Shown: one piece after another, positions 45,838 through 58,212 of the stretch
How positions within the stretch are numbered: the first letter of the stretch is position 1
How the letters are laid out: each line of letters begins with the position of its first letter
Source: Mycobacterium sp. IS-1742
GTDB taxonomy: Bacteria > Actinomycetota > Actinomycetes > Mycobacteriales > Mycobacteriaceae
DNA length: 64,000 nt
Assembly (NCBI RefSeq): GCF_001500125.1
Contig: NZ_LQIV01000004.1
Span: forward strand, 95,906 to 159,905
Reading direction: 5' to 3'
The notes under the pieces: generated by a model
Database searches by the model: none
What the model was told of the DNA's origin: nothing
Seen by the model: only the letters and a program-made list of their open reading frames with translations
Position numbers and translations under genes: made by a program

Positions 45838-46885
45838 CGCCGGTGCGTTCCGTCGCGCACCGTTCCGACGAGGTCCTCGACGAGGTCCTCGAGCGCCACC
45901 ATCGCGGTGATCGCCCCGTCGGAGGTGACCAGAGCGAGGTGACTGTTGGTGCGGCGCAGCCGGGTCAGCGCCTCGGGCAACGGCAGCGACGCGGGCAGCT
46001 GGGGGAGCGGGCGCACCATCGACCGGTCCAGCACCGCGTCGGGGTCACCGACCAGCGGGAGCACGTCCTTGATGTGCAGGTAGCCCAGGAACTGCCCGGA
46101 CGGTGCGGTCACCGGGAACCGGGAGTACCCCGTCTCGGCCAGCGCCCGTTCGACCGCGGCGACCGTCGGGCCCTGCCCCGGCACCGACGCCGGGATGGCG
46201 TGGATGGTGTCCAGTGGCATCGCCACGTCCTTGACGGCGCGGTTGCGGATCTGCAGGGCGCGGGTCAGCCGGGTGTGCTCCTCGGGGTCGAGCAGACCCT
46301 CGGACACCGACTCAGCGATCATCTCCGACAGTTCGACCGTCGACACGTTGACGTCGAGTTCGTCCTTGGGCTCCACGCCGACGGCCCGCAGCGTGGCGTT
46401 GGCGCACCAGTTGTAGAACGCGATGAGCGGGCGCGCCGCCCTGATGTAGACGAGATAGACGGGGATCAGCAGCATCGCCGCCGACTCGGGTCCGGCGATC
46501 GCGATGTTCTTCGGGACCATCTCGCCGAGCAGCACGTGCAGCGTCACCACCACGCTCAGCGCCACCACGAACGACACGGTGTGCAGGACCGCGTCCGGGA
46601 TGCCGAGCAGCCCGAACGGTTTCTCCAGCAGATGCGCCACCGCGGGTTCGCCGACCCGGCCCAGCAGGATCGAGCAGATCGTGATGCCCAGCTGGGATCC
46701 GGCCAGCATCAGTGAGAGGTTCTCACCGGCCCGGATGACCGTCACCGCGCTCTTCTTGCCTTGCTCGGCCAGCGCCTCGAGCCGGTCGCGGCGCGCCGAG
46801 ATCAGCGCGAACTCGGACGCGACGAAGAACGCGTTGGCACCCAGCAGCAGCACGGTCAGCAGCACGCCGAACAGATCGCCACCCA

Positions 46886-46886
<1 letters not shown>
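45834..46886 (-). CDS. CNNM/HlyC-CorC-like membrane protein with CBS domains (Rv1841c-like)
   Basis: 350 residues. A DUF21/CNNM transmembrane domain (about 1-180, with FVASEFALISARRDRLEALA) is followed by a CBS pair (about 200-335, with DVAMPLDTIHAIPASV and SRFPVTAPSG). Related proteins act in Mg2+ or Co2+ transport or efflux. It is shorter than its neighbour and lacks the C-terminal CorC_HlyC domain. Its start overlaps the neighbour's stop by one base, so the pair is translationally coupled and may form a heteromer. Confidence 0.9.
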
Positions 46887-48280
<1,394 letters not shown>

Positions 48281-48485
48281 CGCATCGTCACCGGTGCGCC
48301 GGGCCGTGAGCCCGGCAGTCTAGAAGACGGTTCGGCGTCGGGGGGCTCGATGGACGGGTGCTCGGCCCGGCAGGCCTCCGGTGCAGACCGGGCCTCGGCG
48401 GGTGCCTGCGGCACGTGATCCCTTCCTCGGTCGGACGTCGGGCGTCAGCGAGTGACGGCGCGAATGCCCAATCGTAGCCGGACTC

Positions 48486-50014
<1,529 letters not shown>

Positions 50015-50020
50015 AGAGAG

Positions 50021-51481
50021 CTACGCCTCGACCTCGGTGCGGTCGCCGCTCCACAGGGTGTGGAAGCGTTTGGCCGGGTCGGTGTCGATGCGGCCGTAGG
50101 TGTGGGCGCCGAAGAAGTCGCGCAACCCCTGCGTCAGCGCGGCGGGCAGCCGCTCGGTGCGCAGCCCGTCGTAGTACGACAGCGCGGAGCTGAATCCGGG
50201 GATCGGGATGCCCAGCTGGGTGGCGGTGGCCACGACACGGCGCCAGCTGTCGATCGCGGCCTCGATCGCGTCGCGGAAGTACGGTGCGACGATCAGGGTC
50301 GGCAGGTCGGGATCGTCGTCGAAGGCGTCCTTGATCCGGTTGAGGAACTTGGCCCGGATGATGCAGCCGCCGCGCCAGATGGTGGCCATGTCGCCGGGGG
50401 TGATGCCCCAGTCGTATTCGGCGCTGCCGGCCTGGATCTGATTGAAGCCCTGGGCGTAGGCGATGATCTTCGAGGCGTAGAGGGCCTGGCGGATGTCCTC
50501 GGTGAACTGCGCTGCGTCGCTGGGCTTCTCGCCGAGGTGACCGGCGGCCAGGCCGGTGGTGGCCTTGCGCTGGGCCACCGAACCGGACAGCGCCCGGGCG
50601 AACACGGCCTCGGCGATGCCGGTGACGGGCACACCGAGGTCGAGCGCGGACTTCACCGTCCAGCGGCCGGTGCCCTTCTGCTCGGCCTCGTCGAGGATGA
50701 GGTCGACCAGCGGTGTGCCGGTCTTCGCGTCGGTCTGGCGCAGGACCTGCGCGGTGATCTCCACCAGGAAGCTGTCGAGGTCACCGCGGTTCCACTCGTC
50801 GAAGACGTCGGCGATCTCGGGGGCCGACTTGCCGAGACCGTCGCGCAGCAACTGATAGGCCTCCCCGATGAGCTGCATATCGGAGTACTCGATGCCGTTG
50901 TGCACCATCTTCACGAAGTGCCCCGCGCCGTCGGGTCCGATGTGTGTGCAGCAGGGGACGCCGTCGACGTGCGCGGAGATCTCCTCCAGCAGCGGGCCGA
51001 GGCTCTCGTAGGACTCCTTCGGTCCGCCGGGCATGATCGACGGCCCGTTCAGCGCGCCCTCCTCGCCACCGGAGATCCCCGCGCCGACGAAGTGCAGGCC
51101 CCGCTCGCGGATCGCCTTCTCCCGGCGGATCGTGTCGGTGTAGAGCGCGTTGCCGCCGTCGATGATGATGTCGCCCTCTTCCATCGCATCGGCGAGCTCG
51201 TCGATCACGGCGTCCGTGGCCTCGCCGGCCTTGACCATGATCAGCACCCGCCGCGGCTTCTCCAGCGCGGCGAGGAACTCCGGGATGGTCTCGGTGCGCA
51301 CGAAGGAGCCGTCGGAACCGTGGTCGGCCAGCAGCGCGTCGGTCTTGGCCACCGACCTGTTGTGCAGGGCGACGGTGTAGCCGTGCCTGGCGAAGTTGCG
51401 GGCGATGTTCGAGCCCATCACGGCCAGGCCGGTGACCCCGATCTGCGCGGTGCCTGCGGTGGACTTCTCGGACGAGCTCAT
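50021..51481 (-). CDS. gnd: 6-phosphogluconate dehydrogenase, decarboxylating (long-chain type)
   Basis: 486-residue NADP-dependent enzyme of the oxidative pentose phosphate pathway, forming ribulose 5-phosphate and CO2. N-terminal Rossmann motif GVTGLAVMGSNIARN, the substrate motif GAGISGGEEGALNGPSIMPGG, and the KMVHNGIEYSDMQ helix with catalytic Lys are all present. Length fits the long homodimeric form (about 470-490). Equivalent to Rv1844c (gnd1). The ATG lies 43 bp after blaR on the same strand with AGAGGAAAGG upstream. Confidence 0.97.
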   Translation of the reverse strand: MSSSEKSTAGTAQIGVTGLAVMGSNIARNFARHGYTVALHNRSVAKTDALLADHGSDGSFVRTETIPEFLAALEKPRRVLIMVKAGEATDAVIDELADAMEEGDIIIDGGNALYTDTIRREKAIRERGLHFVGAGISGGEEGALNGPSIMPGGPKESYESLGPLLEEISAHVDGVPCCTHIGPDGAGHFVKMVHNGIEYSDMQLIGEAYQLLRDGLGKSAPEIADVFDEWNRGDLDSFLVEITAQVLRQTDAKTGTPLVDLILDEAEQKGTGRWTVKSALDLGVPVTGIAEAVFARALSGSVAQRKATTGLAAGHLGEKPSDAAQFTEDIRQALYASKIIAYAQGFNQIQAGSAEYDWGITPGDMATIWRGGCIIRAKFLNRIKDAFDDDPDLPTLIVAPYFRDAIEAAIDSWRRVVATATQLGIPIPGFSSALSYYDGLRTERLPAALTQGLRDFFGAHTYGRIDTDPAKRFHTLWSGDRTEVEA

Positions 51482-51524
51482 GGGCGCAGCCTTTCCTCTT
51501 CTGTTGTGTTCTCGCGGGGTGGGC

Positions 51525-52475
51525 CTAGCGGACGAACAGGCGGTGCAGCTCGGTCAGCCACGGGACGGCGACGGCGAAGGTCGGACCGACCAGCACCACC
51601 GCCGCGGCCAGATAGGCGGCGGCGGCCAGGGCGAGGCTGTTCGGCCGGCCCCCGAGACGGCGCACCCGGATCACGGTGGTCGGGCCACCCGCGGCCAGCG
51701 CGCCGGAGGGGGCACGCCCCGCGGCGCAGGCGACGAGGGCGCGCGCGAGCGGAGTGGGGCCCGCCGTGCGCACGGCCGCGTCGTCGGCGAGCAGTTCGAC
51801 CAGCAGCCGCACCGCGTCCAGGGCGCTGGCACTGCGGACGAACCGGGGGAACGCGGCGTGCACCGCGGTGAACATCTCCAGGACCAGGTCGTGCCGGGCG
51901 CGCAGATGGGCGCGTTCGTGGGTGAGGATCGCGGCGATCTCCTCGCGGGTCATCGTCTTGAGCGCCCCGTCGCTGAGCACCACCCGGCTGCGCACCCCGG
52001 GCAGGCAGTAGGCCAGCGGCTGCTCGACGTCGAGGACGCGCAGGCCGGTCGCCTGCCTGCGGACGTCGGTGGGCACCGCGTCGCGGGACACCCCGAGCAG
52101 GTCGACCATCATCCGGTGGTGGGCGCGCCGGCGGCGGGTGGCGACGGCCACCTGCAGCACCGAGACGATCAGGCGGGCGCCGATCAGCAGGGTGAGGGCG
52201 AAGGCCACGACGTGGAGCAACCACAGCGGCCAGCCGAGCGCGTCGATCTCACTGGTGACGGTGGCGGTCGGTCGGCCGTCGGGGCCGGGGACGAACAGCC
52301 GGCTCGCGATCGCGATTCCGGCGGAGAAGGCCGAGAGCACACCGGCCAGCGCGATGGACTGCCAGAGGACCACCGCGGCGCGCGGAGCCCGCATCGGCCA
52401 GGACGCACGCGCCAACAATGCCGGCACCGGCCCCACGAGGAGCAGCGCGACAAGGGTGAAGGCCAGCGCGGACAC
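51525..52475 (-). CDS. blaR: BlaR1/MecR1-type M56 peptidase, membrane-bound
   Basis: 316-residue M56 metallopeptidase with transmembrane helices at about 2-22, 33-55, 83-105 and 280-305, and the zinc motif HERAH at residues 186-190. It lacks a C-terminal penicillin-sensor domain, as in M. tuberculosis Rv1845c. In that system it is thought to cleave BlaI and so relieve repression under beta-lactam stress. It lies 14 bp after blaI on the same strand. Confidence 0.92.
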   Translation of the reverse strand: MSALAFTLVALLLVGPVPALLARASWPMRAPRAAVVLWQSIALAGVLSAFSAGIAIASRLFVPGPDGRPTATVTSEIDALGWPLWLLHVVAFALTLLIGARLIVSVLQVAVATRRRRAHHRMMVDLLGVSRDAVPTDVRRQATGLRVLDVEQPLAYCLPGVRSRVVLSDGALKTMTREEIAAILTHERAHLRARHDLVLEMFTAVHAAFPRFVRSASALDAVRLLVELLADDAAVRTAGPTPLARALVACAAGRAPSGALAAGGPTTVIRVRRLGGRPNSLALAAAAYLAAAVVLVGPTFAVAVPWLTELHRLFVR

Positions 52476-52489
52476 CCCTCGATTGTCGC

Positions 52490-52906
52490 TCAGGCGGTGC
52501 CCGGACCGCCAGCGGGCTCGGTGAGACCTTGCTTGCCCTCCAATTCGGCCAGCGCCCGGCGCAGCGCGGCGGCCTCGTCGGCGCCGACGCGCTCGACGAA
52601 GTGCACCAGGGCGGCCTCCCGGCTACCGGAATCGGCGGCCTGGTCGAGGGCGTCCACCATCAGCCCGGCGACCAGTTCGTCGCGACCGTGGGTGGGGGCG
52701 TAGCGGTGCGCCCGGTCGTCACGGTGCTGCACCACCAGGTTCTTCTTCGCCAGCCGCTGCAGCACCGTCATGATCGTGGTGTAGGCCAGGTCGCGTCGAG
52801 CGGCGAGCGCTTCGTGCACCTGGCGCACGGTCTGGGGCTCGCGGGCGGACCACAGGTGGTCCATCACCTCGCGCTCGAGCTCGCCCAGACGTGTCAACTT
52901 GGCCAT
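52490..52906 (-). CDS. blaI: BlaI-type transcriptional repressor
   Basis: 138-residue winged-helix repressor of the BlaI/MecI/CopY family: GELEREVMDHLWSAREPQTVRQV and the recognition region YTTIMTVLQRLAKKNLV, then a dimerisation half. Orthologous to Rv1846c. It is the first gene of the blaI-blaR pair. In the upstream region GTAG (52929) and CTAC (52943) form a dyad that could be its autoregulatory site, though it is not a full match to the BlaI consensus I remember. No beta-lactamase gene is adjacent. Confidence 0.95.
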   Translation of the reverse strand: MAKLTRLGELEREVMDHLWSAREPQTVRQVHEALAARRDLAYTTIMTVLQRLAKKNLVVQHRDDRAHRYAPTHGRDELVAGLMVDALDQAADSGSREAALVHFVERVGADEAAALRRALAELEGKQGLTEPAGGPGTA

Positions 52907-53066
52907 GTTCCCGTCACTCTCTCCAACAGTAGAACCAGGGTACTACCGCGCGTCGTATCCGATGCAGAGGAGCAACAGTCTTCCTCATCGCGGACATTCC
53001 CGCCCTGGTGACCGGGGCGGTCCTGTGAGACCGATCACACGTTCTGGCCCCGCCCGGGCTCGTAGT

Positions 53067-53085
53067 TATAGTAAGGCTAACCTAA
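53067..53085 (+). promoter_or_regulatory. IdeR-type iron box upstream of the FhuF-like gene
   Basis: TATAGTAAGGCTAACCTAA compared with consensus TTAGGTTAGGCTAACCTAA: the right half is identical and the left half has four or five differences. It lies 24 bp before the FhuF-like start, so iron-IdeR repression of that gene is expected. Confidence 0.8.
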
Positions 53086-53109
53086 CTCAAGCCAGCCGCC
53101 GGAGGTGCA

Positions 53110-53883
53110 GTGACCGTACTGATCGAGGACCCGCTGATCGCGGGCATGACCATCAAGCGGACACTCCCGCTGCACGAATCGAGCCGACGGCTGCGCGAGC
53201 TGTACCCCGAGTGCCCACGGGTCTACGGGGTCGCCGTCATGGGTGACCTGTCCCGGCGCCGGTGGTGGCCGCTGACCGAGGCGCTCACCGGTGATCGCCT
53301 GCAGGCGATGTTCGACCTGGCCAGCGCCGAGACCGACAACCGTGCCGCGGTCGCCCAGCAGCTGGCCGCCACGCTGGCCCACGTCGTCCTCGGCCGGGTC
53401 ATCCCGCTGCTGGTGCTCGAGGGCCGCGCCTGGGACACCGGGCTGGAGAACCTGTGGGTGCACGTCGACTCCGAGGGCGCCATCGACTGGGTCGGCGTCG
53501 TGGACCCCACCCTGCGCGCACTGCCCGACGATCCCCACGTCGACGGCCCGGCCCGGCTGCGGCTCGGGGCGCCGCAGGGCATCGTCGCGCTGCCGAGCGA
53601 GGCCGCGCTGGCCACGTGGGTGGCCCATCGCAGTCACCGTGCGCTCGCGCCGCTGTTCACCAGGCTGGCCGCCGTCAGCGGCGGCGCGATGTCCGTGCCG
53701 GCGATGTGGCACCTCGTCGGCGGGGCGGTAGTCGGCGCGGCCACCCAGGTTCCGTTGCTCGCCGGCTCGAGCGAATGGACCAGCATGCGCCGCGGCCAGG
53801 CCGTGCTCGACGCGCTCGTCGGATTCGGCCTTCCCGTCCGCGGTGCGGTGCGCGGCAGCGGGGGGAAGGTCTTGCTTAATTAG
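53110..53883 (+). CDS. FhuF-like ferric reductase family protein without cluster cysteines
   Basis: 257 residues, GTG start with GGAGG 4 bp upstream. The pattern (LAATLAHVVLGRVIPLLVLEGRAWD; AMSVPAMWHLVGGAVVGAATQVP) resembles actinobacterial FhuF/siderophore-iron reductases. FhuF enzymes bind [2Fe-2S] through a C-terminal cysteine group; here the C-terminus (GLPVRGAVRGSGGKVLLN) has none, and the only cysteine is near residue 37. It may bind siderophore or release iron in another way, or be a diverged paralogue. The IdeR box upstream supports an iron role. I do not remember this gene at the same place in M. tuberculosis. Confidence 0.6.
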   Translation: MTVLIEDPLIAGMTIKRTLPLHESSRRLRELYPECPRVYGVAVMGDLSRRRWWPLTEALTGDRLQAMFDLASAETDNRAAVAQQLAATLAHVVLGRVIPLLVLEGRAWDTGLENLWVHVDSEGAIDWVGVVDPTLRALPDDPHVDGPARLRLGAPQGIVALPSEAALATWVAHRSHRALAPLFTRLAAVSGGAMSVPAMWHLVGGAVVGAATQVPLLAGSSEWTSMRRGQAVLDALVGFGLPVRGAVRGSGGKVLLN

Positions 53884-53898
53884 GGCAGCCTTGCCTAT
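53880..53898 (+). promoter_or_regulatory. Second IdeR-like box, promoter of the mrsI candidate
   Basis: TTAGGGCAGCCTTGCCTAT keeps TTAGG, the AGCCT core and CCTA of the IdeR consensus. It overlaps the stop of the FhuF-like gene. A -10-like TATTCT follows at 53896-53901, so a bound repressor would block a start near 53908. Confidence 0.65.
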
Positions 53899-53906
53899 TC
53901 TAATCA

Positions 53907-54005
53907 TGTTCCACCGGACCGCGCCGGAGTCCTGAGGGCTGCAGAGACCCCCGGTCCATCGAAAAGGACGGGCCTCGCACATCACGTGCGGGGCCCGTCC
54001 GCTTT
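53907..54005 (+). ncRNA. mrsI: Iron-responsive small RNA candidate (MrsI)
   Basis: About 100 nt between an IdeR-like promoter and a hairpin terminator, with no open frame. It begins after TATTCT, contains a first imperfect hairpin closed by GGACC/GGTCC (53916-53957) and ends in the 15 bp terminator stem. In M. tuberculosis the IdeR-controlled sRNA MrsI (ncRv11846) lies between blaI (Rv1846c) and Rv1847 on the plus strand, as I recall; this is the same position and strand. Its known role is iron sparing by repressing non-essential iron proteins. Ends are estimates. Confidence 0.72.
53966..54000 (+). terminator. Hairpin terminator of the mrsI candidate
   Basis: GGACGGGCCTCGCAC pairs with GTGCGGGGCCCGTCC over 15 positions (one T-G pair) with a 5 nt loop, preceded by GAAAA and followed by GCTTTCTC. 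Confidence 0.8.
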
Positions 54006-54058
54006 CTCGCCCAACCCGTGTCGCGTCCGCCCCACGCCGCGGTGTAGACACGTCTGCT

Positions 54059-54463
54059 GTGACCACACAGGTACCCGACGGCCTCGGCGACGGCTACGAC
54101 TCGGAACTCGGCCTCACCTATCTCGAGATCACCCCCGACGGCGGCCGGGCACAGCTGACGATCCACGACAAACTATTGCAGCCATGGGGCATCGTGCACG
54201 GCGGCGTCTACTGCGCGATCGTCGAGAGCCTCGCCAGTGTCTCCGGCCACGTCTGGCTGAGCGAGAACGGCGGCGGCACGGTCGTCGGCGTCAACAACAA
54301 CACCGACTTCCTGCGCGCCATCTCCTCGGGAACCGTCACCGCGGTATCCACGCCGATCCACCGCGGTCGTCGACAGCAGTTGTGGCTGATCACCATCACC
54401 GACGAGAACGACAGGCTGGTCGCGCGCGGTCAGGTTCGGCTGCAGAACATCGCCGACGCCTAG
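54059..54463 (+). CDS. PaaI-type hotdog thioesterase (Rv1847-like)
   Basis: 134-residue acyl-CoA thioesterase of the 4HBT/PaaI hotdog family. The motif [22 protein letters not shown] contains the HGG signature and the catalytic acid in the following helix; [16 protein letters not shown] is the second conserved strand. It hydrolyses acyl-CoA of unknown chain. The GTG at 54059 gives [19 protein letters not shown]. Equivalent to Rv1847, just upstream of the urease genes. Confidence 0.9.
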   Translation: MTTQVPDGLGDGYDSELGLTYLEITPDGGRAQLTIHDKLLQPWGIVHGGVYCAIVESLASVSGHVWLSENGGGTVVGVNNNTDFLRAISSGTVTAVSTPIHRGRRQQLWLITITDENDRLVARGQVRLQNIADA

Positions 54464-54518
54464 GGTCCTCGGGCGTGAGCGCTGCCGCGCATGGCGCACC
54501 ATGGCAGGATCGCCCACT

Positions 54519-54821
54519 ATGCGTCTGACCCCGCATGAGCAGGACCGCCTGCTGATCTCCTACGCCGCCGACCTCGCACGGCGCAGGCGAGCCCGTGGGC
54601 TGCGCCTCAACCATCCCGAGGCCGTCGCCGTCATCACCGACCACCTGCTCGAAGGCGCCCGCGACGGCCGCACGGTGGCGGAGCTGATGGTCAGCGGACG
54701 CGATGTGCTCAGCCGCGACGACGTGATGGAGGGAGTGCCCGAGATGCTGCACGACGTGCAGGTGGAGGCCACGTTCCCGGACGGGACGAAACTCGTCACC
54801 GTCCACCACCCGATCCCGTGA
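54519..54821 (+). CDS. ureA: Urease subunit gamma
   Basis: 100 residues, the usual length. [28 protein letters not shown] and the [21 protein letters not shown] block are standard UreA. Structural subunit of the nickel urease UreABC. The ATG at 54519 is the conserved start. Its TGA overlaps ureB (GTGA). Confidence 0.97.
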   Translation: MRLTPHEQDRLLISYAADLARRRRARGLRLNHPEAVAVITDHLLEGARDGRTVAELMVSGRDVLSRDDVMEGVPEMLHDVQVEATFPDGTKLVTVHHPIP

Positions 54822-55147
54822 CCGCGCCCATGGTGCCCGGCGAGATCCTCTTCGGCGAGGGGGCCATCGAGATCAACGCCGGTGCCGAGCGTCTCGAGAT
54901 GGAGGTCGTCAACACCGGTGACCGGCCGGTGCAGGTCGGCAGCCACGTGCACCTGCCGCAGGCCAACGCCGCACTCGACTTCGATCGGACCGTCGCACAC
55001 GGTCACCGCCTCGATGTCCCCGCGGGCACCGCTGTGCGTTTCGAACCCGGTGTCGCGCAGCGTGTCCGGCTCGTCCCGCTGCGCGGTACGCGTGAGGTGC
55101 ACGGGTTGTCGCCGAACCCGCCGGGCCGGTTGGACGGGACGCGATGA
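54818..55147 (+). CDS. ureB: Urease subunit beta
   Basis: 109 residues with the UreB pattern: [36 protein letters not shown] and [21 protein letters not shown]. Structural subunit of urease. GTG start overlaps the ureA stop; the stop overlaps the ureC ATG (ATGA). Confidence 0.97.
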   Translation: MTAPMVPGEILFGEGAIEINAGAERLEMEVVNTGDRPVQVGSHVHLPQANAALDFDRTVAHGHRLDVPAGTAVRFEPGVAQRVRLVPLRGTREVHGLSPNPPGRLDGTR

Positions 55148-56865
55148 CCAGCCTGTCGCGCGATCGCTACACCGCGCTCTACGGCCCCACCGTCGGTGAC
55201 CGGATCCGGTTGGCCGACACCGACCTCGTCATCGAGATCACCGAGGATCACAGCGGTGGACCCGGACTCGCGGGCGACGAGGCCGTGTTCGGTGGCGGCA
55301 AGGTCCTGCGCGAGTCGATGGGACAGGCCAGGGCGACCCGCGCCGACGGCGCCCCCGACACCGTCATCACCGGCGCCGTCATCCTCGACCACTGGGGAAT
55401 CGTCAAGGCCGACATCGGTATCCGCGACGGTCGCATCGTCGCGATCGGCAAGGCCGGCAACCCCGACATCATGGACGGTGTGCACCCCGGCCTGGTGGTC
55501 GGCCCCTCGACGGAGGTCATCGCGGGCAACGGGCGCATCGTCACCGCGGGCGCCATCGACTGCCACGTCCACCTGATCTGCCCGCAGATCATGGAAGAAG
55601 CCCTCGGCGGCGGCATCACGACGATCGTCGCCGGCGGCACCGGGCCGGCGGAGGGCAGCAAGGCCACCACCGTCACCCCGGGGGCGTGGCACCTGGCCCG
55701 AATGCTCGAGGCGCTGGACACCTGGCCGCTCAACGTCGTGCTCCTCGGCAAGGGCAACACCGTGTCCGCCGAGGCGATGTGGGAGCAGTTACGGGGCGGC
55801 GCAGCGGGATTCAAGCTGCACGAGGACTGGGGCACCACCCCGGCCGCGATCGACGCGTGCCTGACCGTCGCCGATGCGGCGGGCGTCCAGGTCAACATCC
55901 ACACCGACACGCTCAACGAGATGGCCTTCGTCGAGGACACCCTGGCGGCGATCAAGGGCCGGTCGATCCACGCCTACCACACCGAAGGCGCGGGCGGCGG
56001 CCACGCACCCGACATCATCACCGTCGCCTCGCACCCCAACGTGCTGCCGAGTTCGACCAATCCGACCCGCCCGCACACCGTCAACACCCTCGACGAACAC
56101 CTCGACATGCTGATGGTGTGCCATCACCTCAACCCCAGCGTCCCCGAGGATCTCGCCTTCGCGGAGAGTCGCATCCGACCGTCGACCATCGCCGCGGAGG
56201 ATCTGCTGCACGACATCGGGGCGATCTCGATGATCGGCAGCGACGCGCAGGCGATGGGCCGGATCGGGGAGGTGGTGCTGCGCACCTGGCAGACCGCACA
56301 CGTGATGAAGCGGCGCCGCGGCGCACTGGAGGGCGACGGCCGGGCCGACAACCTGCGCGCCCGCCGCTACGTCGCCAAGTACACGATCTGCCCGGCCGTC
56401 GCACACGGCCTCGACCACGAGATCGGCTCCGTCGAGGTGGGCAAGCTCGCCGACCTCGTGCTGTGGGAGCCGGCGTTCTTCGGCGTCCGCCCGCACGCGG
56501 TCGTCAAGGGCGGCATGATCGCCTGGGCCGCGATGGGTGACGCCAACGCCTCGATCCCCACACCACAACCGGTGCTGCCCCGCCCGATGTTCGGTGCGGC
56601 ACCGGCTTCGGCCGCCGCGACGTCGGTGCACTTCGTCTCGCCGCAGGCGGTCGAGGACGGCCTCGCCGACCGCCTCGACATCCGGCGCTCGTTGGTCGCC
56701 GTCAAGAACTGCCGGCAAGTCGGGAAAGCTCAGATGCCGCTCAACGACGCACTGCCCCGCATCGAGGTCGACCCCGATACCTTCACCGTGCGGATCGACG
56801 GCGACGTGTGGCAGGAGCAGCCGGCCACCGAACTGCCGATGGCGCAACGCTATTTCCTGTTCTGA
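55144..56865 (+). CDS. ureC: Urease subunit alpha (catalytic)
   Basis: 573 residues, full length. Amidohydrolase fold with the nickel-binding CHVHLI motif, the lysine that is carbamylated to bridge the nickels (K224 in FKLHEDWG), and the mobile-flap cysteine C326 in MVCHH. It hydrolyses urea to ammonia and carbamate in the cytosol. It sits in an ureABCFGD run with stop/start overlaps; there is no ureE, as is normal in mycobacteria. Confidence 0.98.
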   Translation: MTSLSRDRYTALYGPTVGDRIRLADTDLVIEITEDHSGGPGLAGDEAVFGGGKVLRESMGQARATRADGAPDTVITGAVILDHWGIVKADIGIRDGRIVAIGKAGNPDIMDGVHPGLVVGPSTEVIAGNGRIVTAGAIDCHVHLICPQIMEEALGGGITTIVAGGTGPAEGSKATTVTPGAWHLARMLEALDTWPLNVVLLGKGNTVSAEAMWEQLRGGAAGFKLHEDWGTTPAAIDACLTVADAAGVQVNIHTDTLNEMAFVEDTLAAIKGRSIHAYHTEGAGGGHAPDIITVASHPNVLPSSTNPTRPHTVNTLDEHLDMLMVCHHLNPSVPEDLAFAESRIRPSTIAAEDLLHDIGAISMIGSDAQAMGRIGEVVLRTWQTAHVMKRRRGALEGDGRADNLRARRYVAKYTICPAVAHGLDHEIGSVEVGKLADLVLWEPAFFGVRPHAVVKGGMIAWAAMGDANASIPTPQPVLPRPMFGAAPASAAATSVHFVSPQAVEDGLADRLDIRRSLVAVKNCRQVGKAQMPLNDALPRIEVDPDTFTVRIDGDVWQEQPATELPMAQRYFLF

Positions 56866-57500
56866 TGACCGCACTGACCACCCTGCTGGCCCTCGCCGAC
56901 TCCCGACTTCCCACCGGTGGCCACGTCCACTCCGGCGGTGTCGAGGAAGCCGTCACCAGCGGGCTCGTCACCGATGTCGAGACGTTGCACGCCTACCTGG
57001 TCCGGCGGGTGCGCACCCAGGGTCTGGTCGCCGCATCGATCGCCGCGGCCGTACACGCGGGCAGCCTTACGGTGGCGGTGGCCGACCGCGAAACCGACGC
57101 GCGCACACCGGCTCCGGCCGCACGCGCCGCCTCCCGGGCGCAGGGCAGGGGACTGGCACGGCTGGCCCGCCGGGTCTGGCCGGACCACGACTGGGACGCC
57201 CTGGGCCGCACGCCGCACCTGCCCGTCGCCTCGGGCGCGGTGGGTGCCGCGGCCGGGCTGACCCCCGGGCAGACGGCGCTGTCGGTCGTCTACACCACGA
57301 TGACGGGCTCGGCCACCGCCGCGCAGCGGTTGCTCGCGCTCGACCCCGGTGACGTCGCGGCACTGACCCTCGGGCTGGCCCCGCTGTGCGACGAGGTCGC
57401 CGCGGTCGCCACCGAAGAGCCCGCCGATCTGTCCGATCCGCTGCTCGACGTGCTGGCCCAGCGGCACGGCGCCCGCGAGCGGCCGTTGTTCGCCTCCTGA
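56865..57500 (+). CDS. ureF: Urease accessory protein UreF
   Basis: 211 residues after choosing the ATG that overlaps the ureC stop (TGATG). Helical UreF pattern: [24 protein letters not shown] at the start and [26 protein letters not shown] in the middle. Works with UreD and UreG to load nickel into urease. Rich in Ala and Arg. Confidence 0.94.
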   Translation: MTALTTLLALADSRLPTGGHVHSGGVEEAVTSGLVTDVETLHAYLVRRVRTQGLVAASIAAAVHAGSLTVAVADRETDARTPAPAARAASRAQGRGLARLARRVWPDHDWDALGRTPHLPVASGAVGAAAGLTPGQTALSVVYTTMTGSATAAQRLLALDPGDVAALTLGLAPLCDEVAAVATEEPADLSDPLLDVLAQRHGARERPLFAS

Positions 57501-57510
57501 AAGGTTCGTC

Positions 57511-58212
57511 ATGCCACCGCATTTGCTCGACGGCCAACCCCACGGCCACACCGACCGCCCGAGACGGGTCCGCACGCCGGGGGAGCCCCTGCGCATCGGC
57601 GTCGGCGGCCCCGTCGGCTCCGGTAAGACGGCGCTGGTGGCCGCCCTGTGCCGGCAACTGCGCGACGAACTGTCGCTGGCGGTGCTGACCAACGACATCT
57701 ACACGACCGAGGACGCCGACTTCCTGCGGCGCCACGCGGTACTGCCCGACGACCGGATCGCCGCCGTGCAGACCGGCGGCTGCCCGCACACCGCCATCCG
57801 CGACGACATCACCGCCAACCTCGACGCCATCGACGACCTCATCGCCGCGCATTCCGGCCCGGAGGACCGCCTCGGCGGGCTTGATCTCATCCTGGTGGAA
57901 TCAGGCGGCGACAACCTCACCGCCACGTTCTCGTCCGGGCTCGTCGACGTGCAGATTTTCGTCGTCGACGTCGCCGGGGGTGACAAGGTACCCCGCAAGG
58001 GTGGACCGGGGGTGACGTTCTCGGACCTGTTGGTGATCAACAAGACCGACCTGGCGCCGATGGTCGGCGCCGATCTCGACGTGATGCGACGCGATTCGGC
58101 CGCGGTGCGCGGCGACCGGCCCTTCGTGCTCATCTCGCTGACCGCCGATCCGACGGCCGGGCCGGTGCTCGAGTGGGTGCGCGCACAGCTGAGGGTGCCG
58201 GTGCAGGGCTAG
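57511..58212 (+). CDS. ureG: Urease accessory GTPase UreG
   Basis: 233-residue SIMIBI GTPase. P-loop [17 protein letters not shown] with K39, nickel-site CPH motif in [12 protein letters not shown], Walker [12 protein letters not shown], and NKTD for guanine binding. The N-terminus is extended and His-containing ([16 protein letters not shown]), which may bind nickel. GTP hydrolysis drives nickel insertion into UreC. Confidence 0.97.
   Translation: MPPHLLDGQPHGHTDRPRRVRTPGEPLRIGVGGPVGSGKTALVAALCRQLRDELSLAVLTNDIYTTEDADFLRRHAVLPDDRIAAVQTGGCPHTAIRDDITANLDAIDDLIAAHSGPEDRLGGLDLILVESGGDNLTATFSSGLVDVQIFVVDVAGGDKVPRKGGPGVTFSDLLVINKTDLAPMVGADLDVMRRDSAAVRGDRPFVLISLTADPTAGPVLEWVRAQLRVPVQG

Noticed and set aside
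48281..48485. Small gene or regulatory RNA between the CNNM genes and guaB1
   Set aside because: Only short GC-rich self-complementary pieces were seen, with no frame or clear hairpin.
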